Source: DAHUXD01 sp963736455
GTDB lineage: Bacteria; Acidobacteriota; Thermoanaerobaculia; UBA5066; Gp7-AA6
Direction of reading: 5' to 3'
DNA length: 64,000 nt
Assembly: GCA_963736455.1 (NCBI GenBank)
Contig: CAVTON010000001.1
Coordinates: 62,001 to 126,000, forward strand
Made by a program: the position numbers and the translations under genes. The notes below the pieces were generated by a model. The model worked only from the letters and a program-made list of their open reading frames with translations, searched no databases and was not told the DNA's origin. Below, one piece after another: positions 1 through 7,922 of this stretch (positions are counted from its first letter, which is position 1; each line of letters begins with the position of its first letter).

Positions 1-2
1 AC

Positions 3-1751
3 ATCAAGCCGGCCAACATCCTCCTGACGACCGACGGAAAGGTGAAGATCACCGACTTCGGCATCGCCAAGGTCGCATCCTCCAACCTGACCACGACCGG
101 GCAGTTTCTCGGCACGCCCAACTACATGTCGCCCGAGCAGGTCTCCGGCGCCCCGGTGGACGGGCGCAGCGACATCTTCTCGCTCGGCGTCGTCCTGTAC
201 GAGCTGCTGACGAATCGCAAGCCCTTCCAGGGCGACAACCTGACGGCGATCTCCTACAAGATCGTGCACGAGGACTTCACTCCGCCGGGCGACCTGGCGC
301 CCGACGTGCCGAACGATTTCAACCCGATCGTCGCGCGGGCGATGGCCAAGGATCCCTGGAACCGCTACCAGCGCGGCAAGGACATGGCGCTCGCGCTCTA
401 CCAGCTCAAGGCTCACCTCGAGGAGCAGAAGGCGCTGCAGGACCTCGGCACGATGGTCTCGGCCGCCGAGAACCTCCCGACGCTCAAGCTCGCGAACCTC
501 AAGGAGATGGCCGCCCAGGGCGCGCCGCGCGAGACGCTCACGTCGCCCCCGGCGCCGCCGCCCCCGCCGGAATTCCCGCCCGCCGGGGAATCCTCGGGAA
601 GCTGGGGGGAGGAGTCCGACGAGCACGAGGCCACCGCGGCGGCCCCGGAGCTCGCCGCGGTGATGCAGGAAGCGCCGCCCTCGCCGCCTCCGAACGCCGA
701 CTTCGAGGGCACCTTCGGCAGCGACACGGTGCCGCCGGGACCGCCGCCGTCGGTGGTCCCGCTGACCGCGCCGGGAGCCGGCGGACCCCAGGACTGGAAG
801 AAGCTCGCGAAGGCGGAGGTCAATCCGCGCTGGTTCTGGATGGTCACGGCCGCGGCGGCGGGGATTCTCGTTCTCGTCGTCGCGTTCTTCGTCATGCGTG
901 CGCGCTCGGCGTCGACGCCCGCCGCCGAGCCGGACGCGGTCCTCGAACAGGACGTCAAGGATCGACGCGAGGCGCTGGAGGAAACGAAGAAGCTCTTCTC
1001 GGCGGGGCAGTACGACCAGAGTCTCGCCAAGGCCCGCGAGGTCCTCGCCCGCAGCCCGAACAACGAGGAAGCCCGCAAGTACGCCCAGATGGCCGAGAAC
1101 GCCGTCAAGGCGCGCCAGGACGAGACCGATCGCAAGAAGCAGGCCGCGGATCTCGTCGTGACGGGGAAGGCCGCGCTCGCCGACGGCCGCAGCGAAGAGG
1201 CGCGCGCGCAGGCGGACGAGGCCCTGCGCCTCGACGCCACGAATCCCGATGCGCCGGCCCTGCGGGACGAGGCGGATCGGAAGATCGCCGAGGCCAGGGT
1301 CGCGGCGGAGGCGGCGGCGCGCCGGAAGGGGGCGAAGGCCAAGGATCAGCTGGCGAAGAAGGGCCCGGCGGCGCCGACGTCGCCGATCCCGGCGGCAAAG
1401 GCGGCTCCCGCCGCCCCGGGCGCCGGTGCCGGCGCCTCGGCGCCGGCTGCGGCCACGACCACCGCCACGCTCCGTCTCGCCTTCGACGCGCCGATGCCGG
1501 AGGGCCACGTCATGGTGGCCGTCAACGACCAGATCCTGCTCAGACGCCCGTTCTCGTTCAAGAAGGGCGAAACCCATGCCGTTTCGGCGAACATCTCGGT
1601 TCCTCCGGGGCTCGCCCTCGTCAAAGTCTGGCTGTCCGGTCCCAACATGCCTTCGGCGTTCGCGACCACGAGCGCGCAGCTCTCGGGCGGAGACACGAAG
1701 ACCCTGCAGCTCGATTACTCGGGCAACAAGCTCGCGGCCCACCTGCAGTGA
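3..1751 (+). CDS. Transmembrane Ser/Thr protein kinase, 3' part (5' end outside window)
   Basis: The frame is open from base 3 and begins inside the kinase catalytic loop (IKPANIL, the half after HRD). DFG follows at about bases 54-62, then the GTPNYMSPEQ activation-loop end and the DIFSLGVVLYELL helix. A Pro-rich linker precedes a membrane helix at about bases 832-897. The outer part is Lys/Glu/Ala-rich with TPR-like helices (about 940-1290), then an Ala/Pro hinge and a beta-rich C-terminal domain. The architecture is an eukaryotic-type (Pkn) sensor kinase with a cytoplasmic kinase and an extracytoplasmic TPR-like region. Substrate is unknown. The N-lobe with the ATP-binding Lys is not in the window. 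It ends 62 bases before tRNA-Pro. Confidence 0.93.
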   Translation: MKPANILLTTDGKVKITDFGIAKVASSNLTTTGQFLGTPNYMSPEQVSGAPVDGRSDIFSLGVVLYELLTNRKPFQGDNLTAISYKIVHEDFTPPGDLAPDVPNDFNPIVARAMAKDPWNRYQRGKDMALALYQLKAHLEEQKALQDLGTMVSAAENLPTLKLANLKEMAAQGAPRETLTSPPAPPPPPEFPPAGESSGSWGEESDEHEATAAAPELAAVMQEAPPSPPPNADFEGTFGSDTVPPGPPPSVVPLTAPGAGGPQDWKKLAKAEVNPRWFWMVTAAAAGILVLVVAFFVMRARSASTPAAEPDAVLEQDVKDRREALEETKKLFSAGQYDQSLAKAREVLARSPNNEEARKYAQMAENAVKARQDETDRKKQAADLVVTGKAALADGRSEEARAQADEALRLDATNPDAPALRDEADRKIAEARVAAEAAARRKGAKAKDQLAKKGPAAPTSPIPAAKAAPAAPGAGAGASAPAAATTTATLRLAFDAPMPEGHVMVAVNDQILLRRPFSFKKGETHAVSANISVPPGLALVKVWLSGPNMPSAFATTSAQLSGGDTKTLQLDYSGNKLAAHLQ

Positions 1752-1773
1752 CCTTCGGCGCGGCTCCGGGCCT

Positions 1774-1802
1774 TTGCATAAAGCCCCGGAATCGCGTATA
1801 AC
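1774..1802 (+). promoter_or_regulatory. Sigma70-type promoter of tRNA-Pro
   Basis: TTGCAT at 1774-1779, a 17-base spacer, then TATAAC at 1797-1802. The tRNA begins 11 bases after the -10 element. Inferred from consensus and spacing only. Confidence 0.65.
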
Positions 1803-1813
1803 GCGCACTCTTC

Positions 1814-1893
<80 letters not shown>

Positions 1894-1900
1894 CTCTCAA

Positions 1901-3046
1901 TCACTTGCGGGAAACGCCCGCGCCCGAAAAAGGCCGGATGTGCTGGTTCTGTGCTGGTTCTCCGGGCTTCTCGCGGCGATAGCGCTGCGTCTGCTCGAGC
2001 GCGGCCTTCCTGTCGCGGCCGTCGACGATGTTGTACCGATCGAAAACGGCGTCGCTCCGGTGCCCGCTGATCCCCCTGGCGATCGTCGGCGGGATCCCGG
2101 CCCGGACCATGTCCCGCACGGCCGAGCGCTGCAGGTCGTGGAAGAGCTTGCCGACGTAGACTTCGCGCTCGTCCTCGGGATCCTCCGTCGCCTTCACCAT
2201 CCGGCCAACGCCGGCGGCGACGCACGCCTTCTGCCACGACTTGCGGAAGTCGATCACCGGCCGCCCGCGATCGTGGAAGACGTAGGCAGAGAGCGCGGGC
2301 CCGTCGGGCCCCTCGAAGGTCCGCCGCGCGAGGCGCGCCTCGAGCAGCGCGCGGAGCTCGTCGTCGAACTCGAGCACCCGACCGCGGCCGTTCTTCGAGT
2401 CGAAGAGCCGGACCTCGCCGGCCCTCATGTCGACCTGCTCCCAAGTCATGCCGACGATCTCGCCCTTCCTCCAGCCGCTCAGCCAGCCGAACCGCGCGAC
2501 GTCGGCGATGGGATCCGGCAGGGCCCTCTCGACGCTCTCGAACTCCTCGCGCTCGAAGAAGCCCTGCCTCGCGTTGTCCTCCCGCAACATCGGGAAGTAG
2601 GGGAGCCGCGCGAGCTTGCCCTCCCTGGCGGCCAGGCGGAGCGCCAGGCGCAGCGTCTCGACGTAGCGGTTGACCGTCGCGGGCGCCTTCGCGTCGGCGA
2701 GGCGCGCCTTCTGGAAGGCCCGGACGTCGTCCGTGGTGATCGTGCTGGCGCGGCGGGCGCCGAGCGCGTCCTCGACGGCCTTCCGGTGCGCGCGGAAGGA
2801 GACGATCGACTTCGCGCCCCGGAGCTCGAGGTCTTTCTCGAGCGCCTCGAGGAGCTCCGCCACCGTCAGCTTCTCCGCCCGCGGCGTGACGAACCGATCG
2901 CCGGCGATCTCCCTGCGCTTCGCCTTCAGGAGCCGCACGGCGTCCTCCTCCTTCGGCCCCGCGGCCTGGCGGTAGTTCACCCCGTCGACCCAATAGGAGA
3001 CCCACCACCGCGGACCCCGCAGGTAGATCCTGCCGTCGCCCCTCAT
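1901..3046 (-). CDS. Tyrosine site-specific recombinase (phage-type integrase) with box II Arg replaced by Gln
   Basis: Ends 10 bases from tRNA-Pro and reads towards it, the usual int/att arrangement. In the 381-residue form starting at 3046 there is an N-terminal arm-binding-like region (RWWVSYWVDG), a SAM-like core-binding domain at about 60-165 and a catalytic domain at 170-345. Active-site residues visible: R193 (SGWRKGEI), H303 (LFHDLQ), H329 (SGHRSD) and nucleophile Y338 (RYNI). The canonical HxxR of box II reads H303-D-L-Q306: the second catalytic Arg is Gln (codon CAG at 2129-2131). The related fragment at 7923-8372 keeps Arg here. The start at 3046 overlaps the stop of the upstream RHH gene (ATGA), implying one operon. 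A longer in-frame start at 3217 would read through the RHH gene in another frame and is unlikely. Confidence 0.93.
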   Translation of the reverse strand: MRGDGRIYLRGPRWWVSYWVDGVNYRQAAGPKEEDAVRLLKAKRREIAGDRFVTPRAEKLTVAELLEALEKDLELRGAKSIVSFRAHRKAVEDALGARRASTITTDDVRAFQKARLADAKAPATVNRYVETLRLALRLAAREGKLARLPYFPMLREDNARQGFFEREEFESVERALPDPIADVARFGWLSGWRKGEIVGMTWEQVDMRAGEVRLFDSKNGRGRVLEFDDELRALLEARLARRTFEGPDGPALSAYVFHDRGRPVIDFRKSWQKACVAAGVGRMVKATEDPEDEREVYVGKLFHDLQRSAVRDMVRAGIPPTIARGISGHRSDAVFDRYNIVDGRDRKAALEQTQRYRREKPGEPAQNQHIRPFSGAGVSRK

Positions 3047-3186
3047 GACTTCACCGCCTTCCTGAGAACGTCGAGGATGAACTCCCGCACCGTCATCCCC
3101 TTCAGTGCCGCAGCGGACTTGACCTGCCGCCAGAGCATCGGGTCGATGCCGCGCAACGTATACGCCCCTTTGTGTTCCTTGATCAT
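3043..3186 (-). CDS. Small ribbon-helix-helix DNA-binding protein
   Basis: A 47-residue frame starting MIKEHKGAYTLRGIDPMLW. It has a short beta strand (AYTLRGI), then helix A (PMLWRQVKSAAALKG) and helix B (TVREFILDVLRKAV), the CopG/Arc-type RHH pattern. A strong AGGAGG at 3194-3199 sits 7 bases before the ATG. The TGA overlaps the integrase ATG by four bases, so the two are translationally coupled. A perfect inverted repeat lies just upstream at 3200-3215. Inferred role: autoregulator and/or accessory (excision-direction) factor of the integrase. No homologue search was possible. Confidence 0.85.
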   Translation of the reverse strand: MIKEHKGAYTLRGIDPMLWRQVKSAAALKGMTVREFILDVLRKAVKS

Positions 3187-3199
3187 CAACGTACCTCCT

Positions 3200-3215
3200 G
3201 ATAGCGAAGGCTATC
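3200..3215. promoter_or_regulatory. Palindromic candidate operator between RHH-int and the Rap1a-like gene
   Basis: GATAGC-GAAG-GCTATC is a perfect 6-bp inverted repeat with a 4-base spacer. It sits directly upstream of the RHH ribosome-binding site and about 20 bases upstream of a TATAAT (3234-3239) reading the other way. The position suits an RHH operator controlling both divergent units. Confidence 0.55.
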
Positions 3216-3233
3216 ACAGTAGCCGCTGGCCCC

Positions 3234-3239
3234 TATAAT
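3234..3239 (+). promoter_or_regulatory. -10 element for the Rap1a-like gene
   Basis: A perfect TATAAT ending 21 bases before the ATG at 3261. No clear TTGACA is seen 17 bases upstream, where the palindrome at 3200-3215 partly overlaps the -35 region. Confidence 0.5.
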
Positions 3240-3260
3240 CGCGCCACGAACGGAGCGAAC

Positions 3261-3731
3261 ATGAGAACGCGCCTCGGGTCGGTCTTGGCCGTATCGCTGC
3301 TCGCGCTGATGGTTACGACGATGGCCGGAGCGCAGACTTTTACCGGCGTTGAGCTGAAGCAGATCTGCACAGATGTCGTCACAGAAAGCGGGGAAATCCG
3401 AAAGGCCAATGATGCAAACGCTGGAATGTGCATTGGCTGGGTCAAGGGACTCCTCGAAATGAACAGGCTGTACCAAATTAAAGACTCGCTTGCCGCTGGC
3501 AAGCTTTGGGCGGAGGGTGTCCAGTTGGACGTTATGTCGCTGCCCTACTTCTGCGCTCCCGACAACATCACGAATGGCCGGGCTGTCGCGGTTCTCATGA
3601 AGTACGTTCAAAGCCACCCCGAGATGCTCAATGAGAGCGATGTGACGGTAGCGGTGGCGCATGCGTTTAGAGAGACGTGGCCCTGCAAGCTCGAAAGGCT
3701 GCTAAAGCCGCCTCCACCAAAGAAGAAGTAA
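3261..3731 (+). CDS. Exported Rap1a/Tai-like protein (T6SS-amidase-immunity-like fold)
   Basis: 156 residues. A Sec signal peptide (MRTRLGSVLAVSLLALMVTTMAGAQ) is followed by a small domain with four Cys spaced as in the Rap1a/Tai family: Cys in LKQICTDV, MCIGWVKGLLE, the conserved FCAPDNIT, HPEMLNES and a closing RETWPC. Family members are periplasmic immunity proteins against type VI amidases, and the same fold is common in orphan exported proteins. No effector gene is adjacent. G+C is clearly lower than the surroundings (30 of 60 bases in 3361-3420 versus 39 of 60 in 2401-2460), a sign of transfer as element cargo. The Pro/Lys tail PPPPKKK is unusual. Confidence 0.72.
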   Translation: MRTRLGSVLAVSLLALMVTTMAGAQTFTGVELKQICTDVVTESGEIRKANDANAGMCIGWVKGLLEMNRLYQIKDSLAAGKLWAEGVQLDVMSLPYFCAPDNITNGRAVAVLMKYVQSHPEMLNESDVTVAVAHAFRETWPCKLERLLKPPPPKKK

Positions 3732-3763
3732 TTCGAGCACGCTCACGCGATGAAGCAGCGGAG

Positions 3764-3769
3764 TAGACT
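3764..3769 (+). promoter_or_regulatory. -10 element, probably giving a leaderless mRNA
   Basis: TAGACT ends 8 bases before the ATG at 3778. With the usual 6-8 base discriminator, transcription would start at or near the A of the ATG. There is no Shine-Dalgarno sequence. Confidence 0.5.
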
Positions 3770-3777
3770 CTGCGCCC

Positions 3778-3975
3778 ATGAAGTGCCCAGACTGCAAGCG
3801 CGAGATGCCCGAGGCGGCGGCGGGCGGTATCGACATCGAGGTCCCGCGGGAGCTCCCCGAGCCGGGACGCCGGATCGTCGGGCGGCCGACGAAGGCGCAA
3901 GTGATCGCTAGCGTCTGCCCGAAGTGTGGGAAGGTCGAGCTGCGCGTGCTCGCGCCCGACTGGTTCGCGCAGTAG
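3778..3975 (+). CDS. Mini zinc-ribbon protein
   Basis: 65 residues with two CxxC knuckles, MKCPDCKREMP at the N terminus and VCPKCGKVELRV near the C terminus, about 44 residues apart, enough to bind one zinc. The middle (PRELPEPGRRIVGRPTKAQ) is Pro/Arg-rich. No enzymatic motif is seen. It is probably a metal-binding or nucleic-acid-associated cargo protein of element 1; the actual role is unknown. Confidence 0.6.
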   Translation: MKCPDCKREMPEAAAGGIDIEVPRELPEPGRRIVGRPTKAQVIASVCPKCGKVELRVLAPDWFAQ

Positions 3976-3992
3976 ACCGCAGTAGACCGCCC

Positions 3993-4283
3993 TCATAGGA
4001 CGCGGCGACGGATGAACGCTGTGAGGTCCGCCGGATCGAACCGCACGGCGTCACCGACGCGTACGGCGGGCAGCTCGCCCCGACTCGCGAGCCGGTAGAT
4101 CGTCGGCGGGCTCAGCCCGAGCCGCTTAGCGGTGGCCTTCGCGCTGAGAAGGTCAACGCACGGCGGTGCGACTGGTCGGGTCTCTTGGACCGCCAGGGCG
4201 ACGCCGCGGGCGGACAGGACAGCGCCCAGGCGCGCGACCGCCGCGACCGCCTCGAGCACGGCGCCGCCCCGCCCCTCGAGCAC
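3993..4283 (-). CDS. Excisionase-like helix-turn-helix protein (MerR-type HTH_17)
   Basis: The C-terminal 55 residues have the pattern of small Xis/AlpA-like proteins: LLSAKATAKRLGLSPPTIYR (recognition helix), then LASRGELPAVRVGDAVRFDPADLTAFIRRR (wing and dimer helix). The N-terminal half is Ala/Val/Arg-rich and the start is not certain: GTG at 4283 is used here because further upstream the frame only translates att sequence. It lies at the opposite end of element 1 from int, on the same strand, next to att copy 2. A role as directionality factor or repressor is inferred. Confidence 0.68.
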   Translation of the reverse strand: MLEGRGGAVLEAVAAVARLGAVLSARGVALAVQETRPVAPPCVDLLSAKATAKRLGLSPPTIYRLASRGELPAVRVGDAVRFDPADLTAFIRRRVL

Positions 4284-4342
4284 CCCTTGAACGTGCTGGA
4301 ACTGTGCTGGTTCCCTCGCTGACTGTCGTCTCCTGAGATGAA

Positions 4343-4364
4343 ACGGGCCCCGCGAGGGGCCCGT
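4343..4364. repeat. Perfect 9-bp hairpin with GCGA tetraloop
   Basis: ACGGGCCCC (4343-4351), GCGA, GGGGCCCGT (4356-4364). It is stable in RNA from either strand, with a GNRA-type loop. No U-run of terminator length follows. It is flanked by a short direct repeat (CTGTCGTCTCC at 4323-4333 and again near 4384). It lies about 50 bases before att copy 2, so it could be a transcription barrier at the element end or a recognition structure. Confidence 0.5.
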
Positions 4365-4412
4365 ATTTGCTGCCTGTTTCTCCTGTCGTCTCCCTGGTAT
4401 CGCGCCCAGTCT

Positions 4413-4462
<50 letters not shown>

Positions 4463-4463
4463 A

Positions 4464-4640
4464 CCTCAATCACTTGGGAGAAGCGGCCCGCGCCCGAAAA
4501 GGGCCGGATGTGATGCTTCTGCGCTGGTTCTCCGGGCTTCTCCAAGCCGGTAACCCCGCGTCTGCTCGAGCCTGGCCTTCATGTCCCGGCCGCTGACAAT
4601 GTCGTAGCGGTCGAAGACGGCGTCGGAGCGATGCCCGCTG
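4464..4640 (-). pseudogene. Integrase 3' fragment (element 2)
   Basis: Reading down from 4640, the frame gives GHRSDAVFDRYDIVSGRD, matching the His/Tyr catalytic box of the element 1 integrase (GHRSDAVFDRYNIVDGRD), followed by a related EQT-R-YR tail. Similarity stops abruptly at about 4640, before box II, and a frame change relative to element 1 occurs after EQTRGYR. It is clearly a truncated relic. Confidence 0.85.
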
Positions 4641-4971
4641 CGAACCTATCGCCAGTTCTTGGGCCTTCCTCGCCAGAGCCGCTCGCTCCTCGTCGGTCAA
4701 AGCCGGACGAGCTGAGAACGAGGCCAGGAATTCAGTAGAGCCGAAGCGGCGGGCAGGCTCGATCAGACCGCCCCGGTAGCGACAGATACCGTCCCGAAGG
4801 GCGGGGGGTTATCGGCTTCCGAGAACCTTGATGTGTGGCTGTTGACATGCAGTCAGCGCGACGTTACGGGCAGACCGGGCTTCGCTAGAAGCCGCGCAGG
4901 CGACGCGATCCAAAAACGGCGGTTCGTCGTCCCGCGGCCGAGAGGAATAGAATCTGAAAAACGCTCTACCG
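4641..4971. other. Non-coding stretch with one short unexplained minus-strand frame
   Basis: No complete gene. On the minus strand, bases of about 4785-4645 read in one frame as RDGICRYRGGLIEPARRF then STEFLASFSA then LTDEERAALARKAQEL, which looks protein-like (Lys/Glu/Ala helix) but has no start and runs straight into the integrase relic. It is possibly the stub of an interrupted gene. A TTGACA at 4842-4847 has no good -10 partner. Confidence 0.4.
4948..4953 (+). promoter_or_regulatory. -10 element for the kinase gene
   Basis: TAGAAT ends 18 bases before the ATG at 4972. No purine-rich ribosome-binding site lies between them. Confidence 0.45.
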
Positions 4972-7626
4972 ATGACACTGCCAGCCGGGACTCGCATCGG
5001 CCCGTACGAGATCCTGGCGCCTTTGGGCGCGGGCGGGATGGGGGAAGTCTACCGGGCGCGGGACTCTAAGCTGCAGCGCGACATCGCGATCAAGGTCCTG
5101 CCGCAGTCGCTGGCCGCTGATCCTGATGCTCTGGCTAGGTTCGAGCGCGAGGCGCTCGCCGTCGCGGCGCTCTCTCATCCGAACATCCTCGCGATCCACG
5201 ACTTCGGGACTCAAGAGGGAACGGCCTACGCTGTCATGGAGCTCCTGGAAGGCGAGACGCTGCGGTGCAAGCTCGACTCGGGGCCGATCGCGCAGAAGCA
5301 GGCCGTGGGTTATGCGCTCCAGGTTGCCAAAGGCCTTTCCGCCGCCCACGAGAAGGGGATCGTCCACCGGGACCTGAAGCCCGAGAACTTATTCGTCGCC
5401 AGGGACGGCCACCTAAAGATCCTCGACTTCGGGCTAGCGAAAAAGATGGGGGTGGCCCCGACGGAGGAGCAGACGAGCGCGCCGACGGTCTCGGGCCGCA
5501 CCGAGCCCGGCGTGGTCATGGGGACGGCGGGTTACATGTCGCCCGAACAGGTGAAAGGACTCCCCGTGGATCACCGCTCGGACATCTTCTCCCTTGGGGC
5601 GATCCTGTACGAGCTGCTCTCCGGGAAGAAGGCGTTTCGACGGAACACGAACGCCGAGACGATGGCGGCGATCCTGATGCAGGAGCCGCCGGAGCTTTCC
5701 GAATCCGGGCGGAACATTTCACCTTCCATGGACCACATCGTCAAGCACTGCCTGGAGAAGGATCGGAACAATCGATTCCAGACGGCCAAGGACGTCGCGT
5801 TCAACCTCTCGGAGCAATCGTCGTCGAGTGCAGGGAGTGTCGTGAATGGCGCTCCGCTCGCAGCGCCATCCGGCAACAAGAACAGGATTCGACTCGCCGC
5901 TGCCGCCATCGTCGTTCTTACTGTCGTTGGTGTGTTTCTCCTGCGAAGTCCGCATCGCCGCGAGGACGAGGCCGGTGTTGTCAAGCGTGTCGCAGTGCTG
6001 CCGTTCGAGAACCTGGGGACTCCCGAGGACGACTACTTCGCCGACGGCATCGCGGATGCGGTGCGCGGGAAGCTCACCTCCGTGCCGGGCCTCGAGGTGA
6101 TCGCGCGAGGCAGCTCGACGCCGTACAAAAAGACGACCAAGACGCCGCAGCAGATCGCCCGAGAACTCGACGCGCACTACCTCTTGACCGCGACCGTGCG
6201 CTGGCAGAAGGGCGGGGGCGAAAGTCGCGTCCAGGTAAGCCCCGAGCTCGTCGAGGTCTCCGGTTCTGGAGCGCCAGCCTCGAAGTGGCAGCAGCCGTTC
6301 GACGCGGCGCTGACCGACGTCTTTCAGGTTCAGGCGGACATCGCGACGAGAGTGGCGCAGGCCTTGGGCGGCGCGCTCGGGGCAGGCGAGGCAAAGCGGC
6401 TTTCGGAGAAGCCCACGCAGAATCTCGCCGCTTACGATGCATTCCTCAAGGGTGAGGAGATCTCGAAAGGCATGGGAGACATCGCTCCATCCAGCCTTCG
6501 GAAGGCGCTCGAGTTCTATGAGAAGGCCGTCGCCCTGGACCCCGACTACATGGATGCGTGGGCGCAGATCTCACGGGCCAACTCGAGCCTGCACTGGTTC
6601 AGTGCCCCGACACCTGAACTGGCGGAGCGCGCTCGCAAGGCCGCGGAGAAGGCCGTCGCGCTTGCACCAAACCGCCCGGAGGGGTATTTGGCCCTTGGCA
6701 CTTACGAGCAGCTGGTCGTCGGGGACTTCAACCTTGCCCTGGAACAGTACGCGAAGGGGCAACGGATTGCACCGGGCGATACCGATCTCCTCAGGGGAAT
6801 CGCGCTGGCCGAGGAGTTCCTCGGGCGCTGGGACGCGGCGGTGAAGCACTTCAGACAGGCGGAGCGCCTCGATCCCCGTCCTTACGGCCGTTCGGCAGCC
6901 TTCACCGACGCGCTCGTCCGTATGCGGCGGTACGCGGAGGCACGGGAAGCCTGTGATCGGGGGCTCGCCCTTGAGCCCTCCAACCTCGCGCTGATCGAAA
7001 ACAAGGCGGCGACGTTCCTCGGGGAGGGAGATCTCGCCGGTGCCAGGGACGTGCTGAAGGTTGCGTCCAGGGAGGTCGAGCCGACGGCGCTCGTGGCCTT
7101 CGTGGCGACCTACACCGATCTCGTCTGGCTTCTCGACGAGTCGCAGCGCAAACAGCTTCTGCGCCTGACGCCTGGTGCGTTCGATGACGACCGGGGCACC
7201 TGGGCCCTCTGCCTCACTCAGGCCTACGCCTTGAAGAGTGATGTGGCCAACGTGCGCACGTACGCCGAGGAGACAAGGAAGGCTTACGACGAGCAGCTTC
7301 GCGCAGCGCCCCAAGAAGCGCAACGCCATGTCTTACTCGGCGTCGCTCTCGCGTATCTAGGCCGGAAAGACGAGGCGATCCGGGAGGGTGAGCGTGCTGC
7401 CGCCCTCGCCCCGGTTTCAAAGGATGCGATCGCCGGTCCCTACATCCAGCACCAGCTCGTGCGGATCTACATGCTGGTCGGTGAGCCGGAGAAGGCCCTC
7501 GACAAGCTCGAGCCGCTTCTGAAGATCCCCTATTACCTCTCACCCGGCTGGCTCAAGATCGACCCCAACTTCGACCCGTTGCGCAAGAACCCGAGGTTCC
7601 AGAGGCTCGTTGCCGGCGCCGAGTGA
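4972..7626 (+). CDS. Ser/Thr protein kinase with TolB/FlgO-like domain and TPR repeats
   Basis: 884 residues. Kinase domain at about 10-280: glycine loop GAGGMGEV (19-26), ATP Lys41 (AIKVL), HRDLKPEN (132-139), DFG (152-154), GTAGYMSPEQ (184-193). Membrane helix at about 307-324. The outer part starts with the TolB-N/FlgO-like module (RVAVLPFENLG at 339-349, then YFADGIADAVRGKL), followed by TPR helices to the C terminus (for example ALEFYEKAVALDPDYMDAW). This is a known architecture of acidobacterial sensor kinases: cytoplasmic kinase, extracytoplasmic sensor. It lies between att copies 2 and 3, so it behaves as element cargo, though codon use looks like the host. Confidence 0.94.
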   Translation: MTLPAGTRIGPYEILAPLGAGGMGEVYRARDSKLQRDIAIKVLPQSLAADPDALARFEREALAVAALSHPNILAIHDFGTQEGTAYAVMELLEGETLRCKLDSGPIAQKQAVGYALQVAKGLSAAHEKGIVHRDLKPENLFVARDGHLKILDFGLAKKMGVAPTEEQTSAPTVSGRTEPGVVMGTAGYMSPEQVKGLPVDHRSDIFSLGAILYELLSGKKAFRRNTNAETMAAILMQEPPELSESGRNISPSMDHIVKHCLEKDRNNRFQTAKDVAFNLSEQSSSSAGSVVNGAPLAAPSGNKNRIRLAAAAIVVLTVVGVFLLRSPHRREDEAGVVKRVAVLPFENLGTPEDDYFADGIADAVRGKLTSVPGLEVIARGSSTPYKKTTKTPQQIARELDAHYLLTATVRWQKGGGESRVQVSPELVEVSGSGAPASKWQQPFDAALTDVFQVQADIATRVAQALGGALGAGEAKRLSEKPTQNLAAYDAFLKGEEISKGMGDIAPSSLRKALEFYEKAVALDPDYMDAWAQISRANSSLHWFSAPTPELAERARKAAEKAVALAPNRPEGYLALGTYEQLVVGDFNLALEQYAKGQRIAPGDTDLLRGIALAEEFLGRWDAAVKHFRQAERLDPRPYGRSAAFTDALVRMRRYAEAREACDRGLALEPSNLALIENKAATFLGEGDLAGARDVLKVASREVEPTALVAFVATYTDLVWLLDESQRKQLLRLTPGAFDDDRGTWALCLTQAYALKSDVANVRTYAEETRKAYDEQLRAAPQEAQRHVLLGVALAYLGRKDEAIREGERAAALAPVSKDAIAGPYIQHQLVRIYMLVGEPEKALDKLEPLLKIPYYLSPGWLKIDPNFDPLRKNPRFQRLVAGAE

Positions 7627-7852
7627 TTATTGTGGGGCAGTGTTGGCCCACGTCAATGGGCGGGACAGTCCCCTTGCGCCGTTGGTGTCGCGTTGCTGGG
7701 GGTCAGATCCCGGGATCGGACCGGAGGTCGCGGTGAACGGGGCAGCAGCGTAGCTGTTCTCTCGGTTTCACCGAGTGTCAGGATGTTGCGCTGGTATGAC
7801 GAAACCCGTGCCAGTGGAGTCAGATCGTTCCGTGGGGTTTCAGCGAGATCCC
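7627..7852. other. Non-coding stretch with transposon-end-like debris
   Basis: No gene is supported. It contains a short hairpin, GCCCA (7646-7650)/TGGGC (7657-7661), next to GGGACAGTCCC, and then GGGGGTCAGATCCCGGGATC. These short motifs resemble repetitive intergenic sequences often seen near REP-type transposases in many genomes, but this is only a resemblance. Confidence 0.3.
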
Positions 7853-7900
<48 letters not shown>

Positions 7901-7922
7901 AAAGTCAACGACTTACGCGTCG

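Noticed and set aside
1901..3217. Longer 438-codon version of the integrase
   Set aside because: The extra 57 codons read through the RHH gene in another frame. The RHH frame has a strong ribosome-binding site and an ATGA overlap at 3046.
4842..4870. Strong promoter at the TTGACA before the kinase gene
   Set aside because: No acceptable -10 hexamer lies 16-18 bases downstream. TAGAAT at 4948-4953 is better placed.
7660..7730. Insertion sequence ends in GGGACAGTCCC and GGGGGTCAGATCCC
   Set aside because: The motifs are short, no transposase frame is present, and no target duplication could be found; kept only as a weak note.
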